Source: Glandiceps talaboti (Eukaryota; Hemichordata; Enteropneusta; Spengelidae). From it: a stretch of 52,000 nt of DNA. The notes under the pieces were generated by a model, which was not told the origin of the DNA, searched no databases, and was given only the letters and a program-made list of their open reading frames with translations. The position numbers and the translations under genes are program-made. Location: NCBI RefSeq assembly GCF_964340395.1, contig NC_135569.1, positions 13,464,019 to 13,516,018 on the forward strand, given 5' to 3'. Position 1 is the stretch's first letter. The number at the start of each line of letters is the position of its first letter. Positions 17,966 through 27,605 of this stretch are shown here, in pieces.

Positions 17966-19522
17966 TTACTTTACCAATTGATTGTTAATGCTAGCAGTTA
18001 TACGAAAAAATTTAAAAGAGTTCGGTAGGAGTTCGTAACATTTTGTTGAAGTGCTCAGTTGCTTTCTCCATAAACTGTCTTCTATTTGGCAGTGACTGAA
18101 GGTGTCACACGAACCATAGAATTGCATGTAGGGTGACAGGTATTCTCTGTCTTTTCCTCTCTTGTTTGTTTTGTAATCCGAAAAAAGGGTCGGTATAGGA
18201 AGTGGCAGCTGTTTTGATGCAAGTGCTAGGTATCTTTTGAATTCGTCCTGAGACACGCGAGGAAAGTGTTTTTTCACCTGCCACAAGGAGCCACTGGATT
18301 TTACAATAGTCACGTGACAAGGAACTTCGTCATCGTCGTCGAGGTAATAAAGTCGTGTGTATTTGTCACCCTTGTTCCAGGGCACAGCTGTGTAAGCCCT
18401 ACTGGTTATACTACTTTTCAGTGTCTGGAATAGATGGTTGGTGAAATTGTGATCTCGATCATCATCGTACACGTAATCGTCCAAGAGACTCTTGACAAAA
18501 ATGTGTCGTCCATCCACAACGTCTATTTTTTCATCCCCCTTTTGAATGGCTGCTATAATGTGCCTTCTAATTAAGCAGGGGAATATATTTTTACTGTGGT
18601 CAAGAGAGGAAACGATTTCGACAATGGCTGGCATGAAATCGTTGTATGAATTTTTAAATTCTTCACTGCGATATTTCAGGCGATAAATAACAAGCAGCAT
18701 TTCATATACAAAAAGGCATTTTCCAACAAGGCTTCCCGAATACGAGCCGTTAGCTTTAACGATATCAAGAAGGGGATCGTAAACTGCCTCAGAATGGGTT
18801 ATTGTCGGTGACATGTGTGCAATTATTGCCACGGCACACAATAGTTTCGATGCCATGTTCGTGTTGTCTGTTAAAATGTACACCTCTCTGCTCAACACCA
18901 AACACAGGTCAAGAAAATCTGTCAGTGAATCTACAGGAAACTGCCAACGAGATTGTGACCGTATATTGGCCAAGTACAGTGTTGTAAACATTGGCAAGAC
19001 TACTGAACAGGCAGTTACTCTGTATGAGTTTTCAACAACGTTTTCTGTTGTCATGTCCTGAAGTAACTGAAAGGACATACGTGTAACCATTTCTTTCTCC
19101 AATAGACGATAACGTTGTAATAGTATACCTGACCCAACGAAATCAAAGGAGATTTCTTGAGAGGGGCCACTAAAACGAGAAGGTGTTATTTGTAGGAGGT
19201 TTCGAGTGAATAAATCAATGGTAAAAATCTCTTTTTCCTTTCTTTTCACCAGAGTCCAGCGATCAATGATACCACCGGACTTGCACCTTAAAACGTTTCT
19301 GGTCCTCGTGTACAAATGCACAAAGAGCAAACTCGTTCCTCTGGCCAAAGAATGTCCCAAATCGAAAGTTGCTTCGTATGAATAGATGAGTTTGTTTTGA
19401 GGCGCGTGGCCACTGTCTGTCAGTGGATGTATCACTGGCCATTGGGTTTCTCTGCTGTACACAGACAAGTGAGTCAATGGCTCTACAGACCGTACAACAA
19501 AAGTGATGTAGGTGAATGACAT
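17966..19522 (-). CDS. Unrecognised viral protein (518 aa)
   Basis: No family recognised. The N-terminal ~130 residues are beta-rich, the middle (about 150-330) is helical with hydrophobic patches, and there is a strongly acidic turn (YYLDDDDEVP) near residue 390. No signal peptide or clear membrane segment. It is divergent from the 933-aa gene at 19630, leaving 107 bases for both promoters. It lies 25 bases upstream of the ATG of the 431-aa gene, so 14948-19522 may be one transcription block of four minus-strand genes. Confidence 0.8.
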   Translation of the reverse strand: MSFTYITFVVRSVEPLTHLSVYSRETQWPVIHPLTDSGHAPQNKLIYSYEATFDLGHSLARGTSLLFVHLYTRTRNVLRCKSGGIIDRWTLVKRKEKEIFTIDLFTRNLLQITPSRFSGPSQEISFDFVGSGILLQRYRLLEKEMVTRMSFQLLQDMTTENVVENSYRVTACSVVLPMFTTLYLANIRSQSRWQFPVDSLTDFLDLCLVLSREVYILTDNTNMASKLLCAVAIIAHMSPTITHSEAVYDPLLDIVKANGSYSGSLVGKCLFVYEMLLVIYRLKYRSEEFKNSYNDFMPAIVEIVSSLDHSKNIFPCLIRRHIIAAIQKGDEKIDVVDGRHIFVKSLLDDYVYDDDRDHNFTNHLFQTLKSSITSRAYTAVPWNKGDKYTRLYYLDDDDEVPCHVTIVKSSGSLWQVKKHFPRVSQDEFKRYLALASKQLPLPIPTLFSDYKTNKRGKDREYLSPYMQFYGSCDTFSHCQIEDSLWRKQLSTSTKCYELLPNSFKFFRITASINNQLVK

Positions 19523-19629
19523 GTTTATTTCTGTTTAGAATTAAGCTTCGCCGGCCGTTATTGCAATTGTTTACATTTACGACTTGGTCATTGTGCTAAT
19601 ATACAATTGTCATAGAGGAGTGTGTAAAA
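19523..19629. promoter_or_regulatory. Divergent promoter, 107 bp
   Basis: It separates the 518-aa gene (minus) and the 933-aa gene (plus). There is a TATA-like TAATATACAA near 19600 for the plus direction and no CRE site, unlike several other promoters here. Confidence 0.45.
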
Positions 19630-22431
19630 ATGGATGATTTTCTACAAAGTATGGAAAAAATGAACATTTCATGTGTTCCCATGGAGGAATCCGATGCGTT
19701 ACCGCTGTGTATTAATCGTGAGGAAAACCATAGAAGAAAAGTACGACGGGAAAGAAAGTTTCCACCAAACATGTTTGTTCGTTTACCCTACAATGTCTCA
19801 CTGCCCCTGCCTCCCGAGAATGCCTTTTGTTCATTACGTATACCTACAAGCGGTAAAAATAAAGTAAATATACCCTTTCAACCAATGACATCAGTTCCCG
19901 TCAAAACTGCAGACACTTATTTCCCTTCAGATGTAAATATTGATGATTTGAAGAAGGAAGTGACAACTAGCTATTCTCAACCAACACATGATCCTTTCCC
20001 TGTTGATGAAAGTGTCAAAACACGTGCACCAGCGTCCAATACACCCGAAAAAATGGTTCCAATTGAAATTTTTACCAAACCAATAACTTCAACACCTATT
20101 AAAACCATTCACCCCAATCAGAAGCGGGATACCGTCACATGTACACCCTCCCAACCAACACCACTTCTGTGTGATATGGAAACTTTGATGGAGTTGTCAA
20201 AGAGAACGGAAACAGTGAAAAACAGTGAAGAAAAATTAATATTTAATCTTGACCTCGATTTATCAAAAGACTGTGAATTCAGTGATGTGTGCTACACACT
20301 GACATGTTGTTTGTTACCTTTCAACTGGAAGGTATGTACTTTGTACCGTCAAACAAAGGCCATGTTTACATATCTCGAGAAAGAGGAAATAGATCCATCG
20401 TCAAGTTTCCGTAATGTCCTTGCGTCTATTCAGAACGCTCTCAAAACACTGCTGAAAACTTTGAAAATGAAGCACGATAAGGATTCTTTCAATTGGATGG
20501 AATCAGAGTTGACTACAGAGATGAAGACAAAATTAACAACAATTGTTAAATTGAGCGGTGTGCATGGATCAAAAGATCCCATTTTGCTTCACGAAAACAT
20601 ATCACGTTACCTTACACATGAAGAACTAAGCCGACTTGTAACAAACGTGTCACATCACAACAAGTCAAGTCGTCAGGTGGATGAAGTCCTTTTTGATTGT
20701 CTGTCACAACTGATGTTGTTGTCTCTCACCAAAAGATTGAAAGGCATTGTGAAGGGAATCAGACGGTCATTAACTTTGCTGATCGCGGCCGCATTTGTAG
20801 TTGCCACTCAAAAACCCGAACAAATGGAAGACCTTAACACCTATATACAAAGCAAGCACATAGACTTTCACGAACAAGACGTGTCACCATTCGAAAAAGA
20901 GGCTATACTGACATATGCATCCAACAGCAAAACGGGCCTGATTTATCTCGTAAAACGTCTTGCAGAGAAACTCGACATTGTGTTGACCCATTACGACGAC
21001 AGTGCAGTACTCGTTGACAACATTGTTTTGTTTTACAAAAATGTCATATTACCTTTCTTTATATGTCTTGCTTCCATGTTAACTGAATGGAATGATGGGA
21101 AAGATTTCAATTTTAGTTATCTGAAAGCTTTGTCTTGCATTGAAACAGATTTGTGTTTTGACCTGAACGTTTTTGTAATAGATACATGTTGTTCAAAACA
21201 CGTGTCTGTAATACAAGAGTACGGACAATCTAGTGAGTACCTAAACTTACAACAAAAAACGTTCTTGGAAAAACTGTGTGAATTTCTTAAAAATTATCCA
21301 TCATGGTGGACATTTGAAAAACCTGTGTCATTTGACGAAGTCACTTGTTCGTTGGAAGAATTTCAGAAAGACCACGTGAAGAAAAAAGATGTCTGTCGAG
21401 ATTTGTTTGTGAAAATCGTGCAAGCATTTCCTTTGTTCACGTTTGCTTACTGCATACCTATCAACGATGGAGGACGAACATCTTTGTTTCTAAATGCTGG
21501 TAGAGCATTTTGTAAAGAAGTGTTTTTGACTTGGCCCTTTGATTACAGTTCGCTTGAATTCCCAACAAAGTATACCTGTGTTGGTAACATGGAGGCCTAC
21601 CTCGAACTACAGTATCACACACTGTCTCCTGCATGGCATGCCTATCAACAGTTACTATATCATGTTTTAAATGTTGCCAAATTCGATGTAAACCTTTACA
21701 CATGGTTGTTGGTTTCCGAACAGGGTTTGTCACCGTCTTCCTTAACCCAAGATGTGGTTAAAAAACTGACCAAAATCCCTGTCCCTATTGTAGTGACAGA
21801 GTTCACGCGAGACAAAGTTCTGAATGATGTGGTATCTCAGGTCATGTCAGGCGAGACACATGCGATGACCCATAATGATGGACAATGTGAATTTGTTGGT
21901 ATGGAAACAAAAGAAAATGACATTTTGAAAGTTGATAGGAGTGATGCCTTCAAATCATTTGAGTACTGTGTCCGAGCATTGGTTCGTGTTCAAGGGTCAC
22001 CTATTTTAGGTACGATGTCATTGGACATGTACGACAAGGAATCTTTCACCAAAATGCCAACTTGGTTTACGAAACTGGTTTCTCTTCGTCCTGTTCGTGA
22101 CAAACCGGTAAAACAATCTTTGACATCGTCGGCAAAATACTGTTATGCTAATGTCAAAGTCGGTTCAGATGTATTATGTCTGTCGAATGACATTGATTTG
22201 AGAAAACAAATGCCCCTATGTCTTAGCAAAGAAAAAATGAAAGTGTATGTGCCCTCTCAAATCATTCATGACTACATTGAAATGGTGGGTGATAAGAATC
22301 AGTCTTTGAACACAGCTTATTTGCAAATGTTTCATTTTATTAACCGGAACGACAACAGTGATTTGGCAAAGACACTACAAGATATTTGGGAATCGTTGAA
22401 AGTGAATTATTTGCCTACTGCTCTGGCATAG
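19630..22431 (+). CDS. Large viral protein, unrecognised (933 aa)
   Basis: The N-terminal ~200 residues are low-complexity and rich in Pro, Thr and Ser, with basic patches (RRKVRRERK), and are probably disordered. The remaining ~730 residues are mostly helical, with one notable hydrophobic stretch (RSLTLLIAAAFVVAT near residue 380) that is probably buried rather than membrane-spanning. Length and layout would fit a tegument or capsid-associated protein, but no motif supports a specific call. The ATG follows a short divergent promoter. The gene is convergent with the BTB gene at 22774-24810. Confidence 0.82.
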   Translation: MDDFLQSMEKMNISCVPMEESDALPLCINREENHRRKVRRERKFPPNMFVRLPYNVSLPLPPENAFCSLRIPTSGKNKVNIPFQPMTSVPVKTADTYFPSDVNIDDLKKEVTTSYSQPTHDPFPVDESVKTRAPASNTPEKMVPIEIFTKPITSTPIKTIHPNQKRDTVTCTPSQPTPLLCDMETLMELSKRTETVKNSEEKLIFNLDLDLSKDCEFSDVCYTLTCCLLPFNWKVCTLYRQTKAMFTYLEKEEIDPSSSFRNVLASIQNALKTLLKTLKMKHDKDSFNWMESELTTEMKTKLTTIVKLSGVHGSKDPILLHENISRYLTHEELSRLVTNVSHHNKSSRQVDEVLFDCLSQLMLLSLTKRLKGIVKGIRRSLTLLIAAAFVVATQKPEQMEDLNTYIQSKHIDFHEQDVSPFEKEAILTYASNSKTGLIYLVKRLAEKLDIVLTHYDDSAVLVDNIVLFYKNVILPFFICLASMLTEWNDGKDFNFSYLKALSCIETDLCFDLNVFVIDTCCSKHVSVIQEYGQSSEYLNLQQKTFLEKLCEFLKNYPSWWTFEKPVSFDEVTCSLEEFQKDHVKKKDVCRDLFVKIVQAFPLFTFAYCIPINDGGRTSLFLNAGRAFCKEVFLTWPFDYSSLEFPTKYTCVGNMEAYLELQYHTLSPAWHAYQQLLYHVLNVAKFDVNLYTWLLVSEQGLSPSSLTQDVVKKLTKIPVPIVVTEFTRDKVLNDVVSQVMSGETHAMTHNDGQCEFVGMETKENDILKVDRSDAFKSFEYCVRALVRVQGSPILGTMSLDMYDKESFTKMPTWFTKLVSLRPVRDKPVKQSLTSSAKYCYANVKVGSDVLCLSNDIDLRKQMPLCLSKEKMKVYVPSQIIHDYIEMVGDKNQSLNTAYLQMFHFINRNDNSDLAKTLQDIWESLKVNYLPTALA

Positions 22432-22773
22432 GTATACTAATGTGGTATACCAAACGAAAAAACCAAAGGATTGATGATGGTGGTAGTCCATGATGACCTG
22501 ACCTTTCTGGCATTAGGATTGGTTGTTTTGTTTGTTCTTTGTTTGCAATTCTTTTTTCTCGTGTGTATTTTCCTGAAAATACCAAGATGTCTACCATCAA
22601 CAACACATGTGAGGAACAACAACAGTTGGCCAGAGCCACCAGATTTTACCTAAATAAACAGCAAAGATATTTTGCCTTGCTTTGCATTTCTAAGCATGTG
22701 TTTGTTTGTTTGTTTGTTTGTTTGTTTGTTTGTTTACTTTTTAGTGTGTGTGTGTGTGTGTGTGAGTGAGTGT
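22432..22773. other. Convergent intergenic region with microsatellites
   Basis: It contains a (TTTG)n run at about 22697-22735 and a (TG)n run at about 22744-22768. An ATAAA signal for the upstream gene lies near 22652-22658. No gene supported. Confidence 0.65.
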
Positions 22774-24810
22774 TCAACAAACACCATCGATATATGCTAT
22801 ACGATCTGATCGACACAGAGTGAATTCGAAGTTTTTGGTTGTAAAATTCAAAATAATCTCATATCTCATGAACAATCTTCTAGCCCAGTGGAAATTTCTG
22901 TCACAATCAAACAATACAATCTTGTCTGCTCCTTCGTTTCTTCCTTTCAAGGGCAATGTAGGAGTAGTGGTTGCAGTCTCTATTTCTCGTTTGTTGAAGA
23001 GAATGTCTTTGCTTTGAAATGGGTCTTCATTGTTGTTCATTATTATTCCTTCCCATTTGTCCAGTGTCATGTCATACACAGAACATTCAATGATGAACTC
23101 CAAGGTGTCCGTCATACTAAAGAGGCCAACACAAACAATACCAAAGGCAGGCACATGAAACAAAGATGGCATGTATCTACCTCGAGTAATTGTGTCGGGA
23201 TATGCTATGGCCCTGGTCTCAAGGTGGTTCAATACACCCCAATTAGGGGCACTGTACGTGTTTGCAACAATCTCATTGGTGGACATAACTTCACTATTAA
23301 ACTCGACTTGTATCACGTGCATACTTTCGTCTCTAGCATTAGTGGCTGTAAAAATACAACATGTGTTTGGGCCCATTGTTACAGCACACATAGTTCTGTT
23401 ACCCAAATCTATGTCTGTAGGGATTTGAAAGAAATCGCACAATTTGATCACGTGATGATTCAACCGTGAAGAAATTATTCGCCAAGAACTGTTCGCATTT
23501 GCAAAAGTCAAACACTGATTGTCAGTTATGTCTTTGATAATCAAAATGTCCTTGAAATTGACTATTTCAAAGAAACCAATGTCTTCTTCGAGAGGTAATC
23601 TAGCGATGTCACTAACAAGCATACTGTTAAAGTGACATGTTAGATTCCATTTCGGTAGGCAACTTTCATCTGTTGAATTACAAGCAAAATTCGTCCCCAC
23701 AATCATTATTTTCTCTTCTGCTGCAAAGACACAGAACACCCTGTGACGATCAAGAACTGTGATGTCATATTCTCTACCCTTAGAGGTATTGCTCGGAAAC
23801 GTGTACAGGACGTCTGTGTTTGTAGGTCTCGTCCCTTTTTCATGTAGTACAGAGTATTTGTCGTAAACATATAACCATCCTTTAGAAAACGACAGTTGTC
23901 TATATGTATGGTCTTTTGGAGCATTTGTCGTCTTACGCATACTGTCTGTTATAGATTTAGTGATGGCTTTACTCAAATGATCTTCAAGGGCCTCTCCTGC
24001 TGTTGTTTCCAGGAATGGATAATTGGAAATAATGTGTTGTTGGCACGAGTTCAGCAGTGAACCTTCAATATGAGTTTGTAAAAGATCATAAACTGCATTG
24101 TCGATCAGTTGGGATAAACAATTGTCCTCTGGATGGATCGCTAAAAAGATTCTGGCTATGTCAGTATGACACTCGTGATTCATTGCATGGTTCTGCCACG
24201 TTTTAACAATGTTATAGACATCTCTTTCTGTCCCAATATATCTGGTTTTACGCTTAACGAATGACAACATGGTCTCTGTGTCCCATGTTCTGAAACTTGT
24301 CTCGACAAACATGAAAATTTCAGTCACTACAGCTGCGACTGCATCAATCAACCCATCACATGCACTGACATTTCTCAGTCGACTTATTTTTTGGAAGTAG
24401 TCTAAGAGATGTGTCACTGTCGTGTGACTCCCTATGACAGTAAACAGGCTTTCTCTTTCGAGGAGTTTGTGTTTGAGAGCATCAAAAAAGGGTTTCATAT
24501 TCAGAAAGTCTGCTGCCATTGTTACTTTTGCGATGTTTTCATCAGACAGTGTGAAACGATTCCTTCTGAGATTATCATCTCTATACAAGATAACATCATG
24601 TATTTTTCCGTCAATTGCAAATTTGATAAAAAGATGCCAAAATTCCTCTGGGATGTAGTTCATTCTCAGTGAACTTAGATGAATGGCATCATGACCAGCA
24701 ATGTCGTGAAAACGAATATGGCCACTTAGGAAAGGAATGTTTACACGGAGACGGTCGACAGGTACAGAGTAACTCTCCTTACCTACAAATAGGAGTATTT
24801 TGCCGTCCAT
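22774..24810 (-). CDS. BTB-BACK-kelch-like protein (678 aa)
   Basis: The N-terminus reads as a BTB domain: MDGKILLFVGKES, then VDRLRVNIPFLSGHI, ending at VTMAADFLNMKPF (residues ~1-115). A BACK domain follows (about 120-250, with ETMLSFVKRKTRYIGTERD and IVKTWQNH). The C-terminal ~350 residues look like a divergent kelch propeller (e.g. VYDMTLDKWEG near residue 590). Cellular relatives are substrate adaptors for CUL3 ubiquitin ligases. I chose the ATG at 24810 because the in-frame ATG at 24846 lies inside the TATA box (TATAAATGG) and would be upstream of any transcript. Closest relatives in the window are the 10796-13105 and 26190-27542 products. Confidence 0.85.
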   Translation of the reverse strand: MDGKILLFVGKESYSVPVDRLRVNIPFLSGHIRFHDIAGHDAIHLSSLRMNYIPEEFWHLFIKFAIDGKIHDVILYRDDNLRRNRFTLSDENIAKVTMAADFLNMKPFFDALKHKLLERESLFTVIGSHTTVTHLLDYFQKISRLRNVSACDGLIDAVAAVVTEIFMFVETSFRTWDTETMLSFVKRKTRYIGTERDVYNIVKTWQNHAMNHECHTDIARIFLAIHPEDNCLSQLIDNAVYDLLQTHIEGSLLNSCQQHIISNYPFLETTAGEALEDHLSKAITKSITDSMRKTTNAPKDHTYRQLSFSKGWLYVYDKYSVLHEKGTRPTNTDVLYTFPSNTSKGREYDITVLDRHRVFCVFAAEEKIMIVGTNFACNSTDESCLPKWNLTCHFNSMLVSDIARLPLEEDIGFFEIVNFKDILIIKDITDNQCLTFANANSSWRIISSRLNHHVIKLCDFFQIPTDIDLGNRTMCAVTMGPNTCCIFTATNARDESMHVIQVEFNSEVMSTNEIVANTYSAPNWGVLNHLETRAIAYPDTITRGRYMPSLFHVPAFGIVCVGLFSMTDTLEFIIECSVYDMTLDKWEGIIMNNNEDPFQSKDILFNKREIETATTTPTLPLKGRNEGADKIVLFDCDRNFHWARRLFMRYEIILNFTTKNFEFTLCRSDRIAYIDGVC

Positions 24811-24844
24811 ACTTTGACTTAAAATACTAAATAAAAAAAAATCC

Positions 24845-24851
24845 ATTTATA
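24845..24851 (-). promoter_or_regulatory. TATA box overlapping an unused ATG
   Basis: TATAAAT on the minus strand; its last bases form an in-frame ATG. With transcription starting about 25-30 bases downstream, translation would begin at 24810, leaving a very short leader. Confidence 0.65.
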
Positions 24852-24914
24852 CTAATTTTTACAAAAGAGTCTTGTTTGATTGAATGAACTTTTTTTTAAT
24901 TACAATTGTGGCTT

Positions 24915-26069
24915 TCATCTGTACAACGTAGATTTCCGATGTCTCGCTTTTGATTTCTTGCTGTGGGCTCTGTACACCAAACACGTTGTGCTTACAATGA
25001 CAGCAAGCACACTGACGGCAATGACTGCACCAACTAGTATGTCGATGTTTTCTTTTTCATTCTCGGAGGGATTCTCTGTGGTACCTACATGGAATGTGCG
25101 AGTGTTCTTTAGTTTTCTTTTCCTCCCGACTATTTGTATGGGTTCGTGATTGAGTAACTGATCCGAGTGGTGCTCTGTCACAGTTTCCATAGTCGGCAAC
25201 AATGTCGTCGACCTCACTGGACACTCTGCTGGATTCAGAACCCAATTGTTCACGGTTTCACCAACCTCGGCAAACTTTAGCATTTTGCAGTCACATTTAG
25301 CCGTGTATGTTTGGCAGTGGTATGCAGAATTGTTCCAGTGACTAACACAATCGAATATTTTCTTGCAAGGCTGATATCTTTTCCCAATGAAAACATTTTC
25401 CACACATTTGCAACGATGTTCTTCATTTGACAGTTGGAGAGAGTTACATGTGGGTAAATGCATTATGCCTGGCGATCGGTTCCACAATGTTAGACAACCA
25501 TGTGTTGGTAATGTGTTTTGATTTGTGCAAGTTTGCAATACACCATCCCTCAAAAAACAGTTGTTGTTGTTGTAATCGTCATTGTCAGGCAGACACTTTT
25601 GTTTTATGATGAGTTTTTGATTTAGGGTTGGACGAGAACAATGCATGGTACCATTACACGTGCAATCCATTAAGTCACACACAATCTTTCTGGATTTTCC
25701 TGGATAGTTGACTCGTTGAAAATGACAAGCATCCAGTAACGTGCATCTGTCTTGTTGCCTATCAGTACATTGCTTTTCCAAATTGAAGTTGCAAACAGAT
25801 TCTGTGCTGATGGCTTTGTTTTTCAACCACCAAGCAAGACAGTTTGTAGACGGTATTGGTATGTCACAATTTGCACCTACCATGCCATTTGCATTGCATG
25901 TACATATAGTGTCTTCTGTGTTGTGTTTATTTATTAGTTCTCGTCCCTTTCCATTGTTACAAGACTTGTCTGTGATCTCGTATTGCAGGTTTCCTTGTTG
26001 GGAAGTCAATGTCGTGACCAGTGTGAGATACAGTAAGCTACACAATAAAACTGTTGCGTTTTGTTTCAT
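24915..26069 (-). CDS. Type I membrane glycoprotein with EGF-like ectodomain (384 aa)
   Basis: It has a signal peptide at residues ~1-23 and a Cys-rich ectodomain. An EGF-type signature (C37, C56, C58, C68; CTCNANGMVGANC) lies near the start, followed by further Cys-rich blocks. N-glycosylation sequons include NGT, NRS and NNS. A membrane segment lies at about residues 343-366 (GAVIAVSVLAVIVSTTCLV), followed by a short basic tail (KKSKARHRKS). The topology is that of an envelope glycoprotein, and invertebrate herpesviruses encode several class I membrane proteins with no vertebrate-virus counterpart. Whether it serves attachment or immune modulation cannot be told from sequence. Confidence 0.85.
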   Translation of the reverse strand: MKQNATVLLCSLLYLTLVTTLTSQQGNLQYEITDKSCNNGKGRELINKHNTEDTICTCNANGMVGANCDIPIPSTNCLAWWLKNKAISTESVCNFNLEKQCTDRQQDRCTLLDACHFQRVNYPGKSRKIVCDLMDCTCNGTMHCSRPTLNQKLIIKQKCLPDNDDYNNNNCFLRDGVLQTCTNQNTLPTHGCLTLWNRSPGIMHLPTCNSLQLSNEEHRCKCVENVFIGKRYQPCKKIFDCVSHWNNSAYHCQTYTAKCDCKMLKFAEVGETVNNWVLNPAECPVRSTTLLPTMETVTEHHSDQLLNHEPIQIVGRKRKLKNTRTFHVGTTENPSENEKENIDILVGAVIAVSVLAVIVSTTCLVYRAHSKKSKARHRKSTLYR

Positions 26070-26189
26070 GACTTGATAGCTATAGTTTTATTTTCGTCTT
26101 GAAAATACTGCACGTGTACGTTAGTATTCACATACACAGCTACATAAGTAGATGTACACCAGTTGTTTAGAAGCATTTGTGCAGGCAAC

Positions 26190-27542
26190 ATGTTTGACAG
26201 GTATAACAGGGCTGATCTTGTGTGTTTTAGCTATGCTGACCAGATTGGCCGATGCCACTTCGTTGTATTACCTAAATCAAACCTCGAAAAATATGTTCCG
26301 TTCTTGGCGGCAAGATTGTCATGGCCTTACAAAACTCTTGACATAGTGGATGGTCTAAAGACAATACATTTGACACCACATGCTTACTTGGGTACTGAAA
26401 ATGTGACTGCCTTTGGGTGGTTAATGAAATATGTTTCACTCCATTGTGAATTCGGAAAGTATTACCTACACATGCTGAAAGACGACCCGCCATTGAGCGA
26501 ACTGACATCCATTGTAACCGTTGCTGACTATTTGGGGATGGATTGGTTCATTAGAGACATTGCATCGAAAACCATAGCAATGTATCGCCACAAAAAAAAA
26601 CCTGCAAATGCATTAGAGGAATTATTCAATGTGGTTGGAAAACTCGCCATAACCTTTGACGTAAATAATCCTAGCATCTCACTGTTCATAGAAAAAGTTA
26701 TATTTGAAGCTTTAACACCACGTCAATTGCATCGAGTCTGTCACTGTTCTGTAGGCACAAAGAGTAGGAGACCACAAATGATAAAAAACGTCACAGCTAC
26801 GGAAATGACAGATTTGTGGAAGACTGTTCAGGAATGTGATATCACGACAACTCTTGGTCATTCTAACTGGTCGGTCCCAATATTCATACTGATTGTTGAC
26901 ATTCTGACCAATGGAAGGGCGGCCAAAAGAGTGAAACATAAATTCAGCAAGATCATATTTTCATTTGCCTTGCATTTCTTCTTGGCCAAATGCAACGAAA
27001 TGCAAGATGATGAAACTGACGAGTTTGTCAGATACTTCCTAACGAGTTTTACAGATCTGATGAGTCACGTGGTCAAAGTGAGGTTCCATGTTCTGAGCAG
27101 TCTATTCGAATACATTAATCCGAGTAGAATGTACATCCTTTCGGGTGTGTCCATGTACAAACAGTTTCCCAAAATTCTACCCGACCAGTGTCCTAACTGT
27201 TGTACTAACCTTGGAAGTAGTAAAATAAAGTGCCAGCGTTGTCAAACGATCACGTGTTCCCTTTGCACGTTGGAATGTTTGCAGTGTAAGGGAGAGTACT
27301 GTTTGAACTGTGAACCGTTTGTATGTGGAGACCAATACATTGAAGATTGCATTGAAACGGAATTCTGCAACAGTATCATAGCACGTTTTCTTTTCATAGA
27401 CGTGACCTGCATGAACTGCGTCATGTCAACTGATCCTGAAAGGAAAACGGAGGTGTTCTTGAGTGGTAATGCAGAAGGAATTCATCCGAGGTTTCGAAAC
27501 CAAGTTTACTTTCTGTTTACTTTGAGGTATGTCACGATATGA
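26190..27542 (+). CDS. BTB-like protein with C-terminal zinc-binding region (450 aa)
   Basis: The N-terminal ~120 residues resemble a divergent BTB domain (ending LTSIVTVADYLGMDWFIRDI, like the other BTB proteins here). The middle is helical. Instead of a kelch propeller, the C-terminus holds a dense Cys cluster from about residue 345 (CPNCC, CQRCQ, CSLC, CLQC, CLNC, CMNC), which should bind several zinc ions in a RING- or IBR-like way. A BTB plus zinc-cluster layout suggests a ubiquitin-pathway role, as inference. The ATG at 26190 is the first in frame; codons upstream are open but start only with TTG. Confidence 0.78.
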   Translation: MFDRYNRADLVCFSYADQIGRCHFVVLPKSNLEKYVPFLAARLSWPYKTLDIVDGLKTIHLTPHAYLGTENVTAFGWLMKYVSLHCEFGKYYLHMLKDDPPLSELTSIVTVADYLGMDWFIRDIASKTIAMYRHKKKPANALEELFNVVGKLAITFDVNNPSISLFIEKVIFEALTPRQLHRVCHCSVGTKSRRPQMIKNVTATEMTDLWKTVQECDITTTLGHSNWSVPIFILIVDILTNGRAAKRVKHKFSKIIFSFALHFFLAKCNEMQDDETDEFVRYFLTSFTDLMSHVVKVRFHVLSSLFEYINPSRMYILSGVSMYKQFPKILPDQCPNCCTNLGSSKIKCQRCQTITCSLCTLECLQCKGEYCLNCEPFVCGDQYIEDCIETEFCNSIIARFLFIDVTCMNCVMSTDPERKTEVFLSGNAEGIHPRFRNQVYFLFTLRYVTI

Positions 27543-27605
27543 ATTCATATAAACATTACAAACATTGGATACGAACACTCATTTGCAGACAGACAGTGAG
27601 AGGAG

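Noticed and set aside
19630-22431. Calling the 933-aa protein a membrane protein because of RSLTLLIAAAFVVAT
   Set aside because: A single short hydrophobic stretch in a helical soluble-looking protein without signal peptide; more likely buried.
22888-23469. 193-aa open frame on the plus strand within the BTB-BACK gene
   Set aside because: Antisense shadow of a gene with clear domains; composition is not protein-like.
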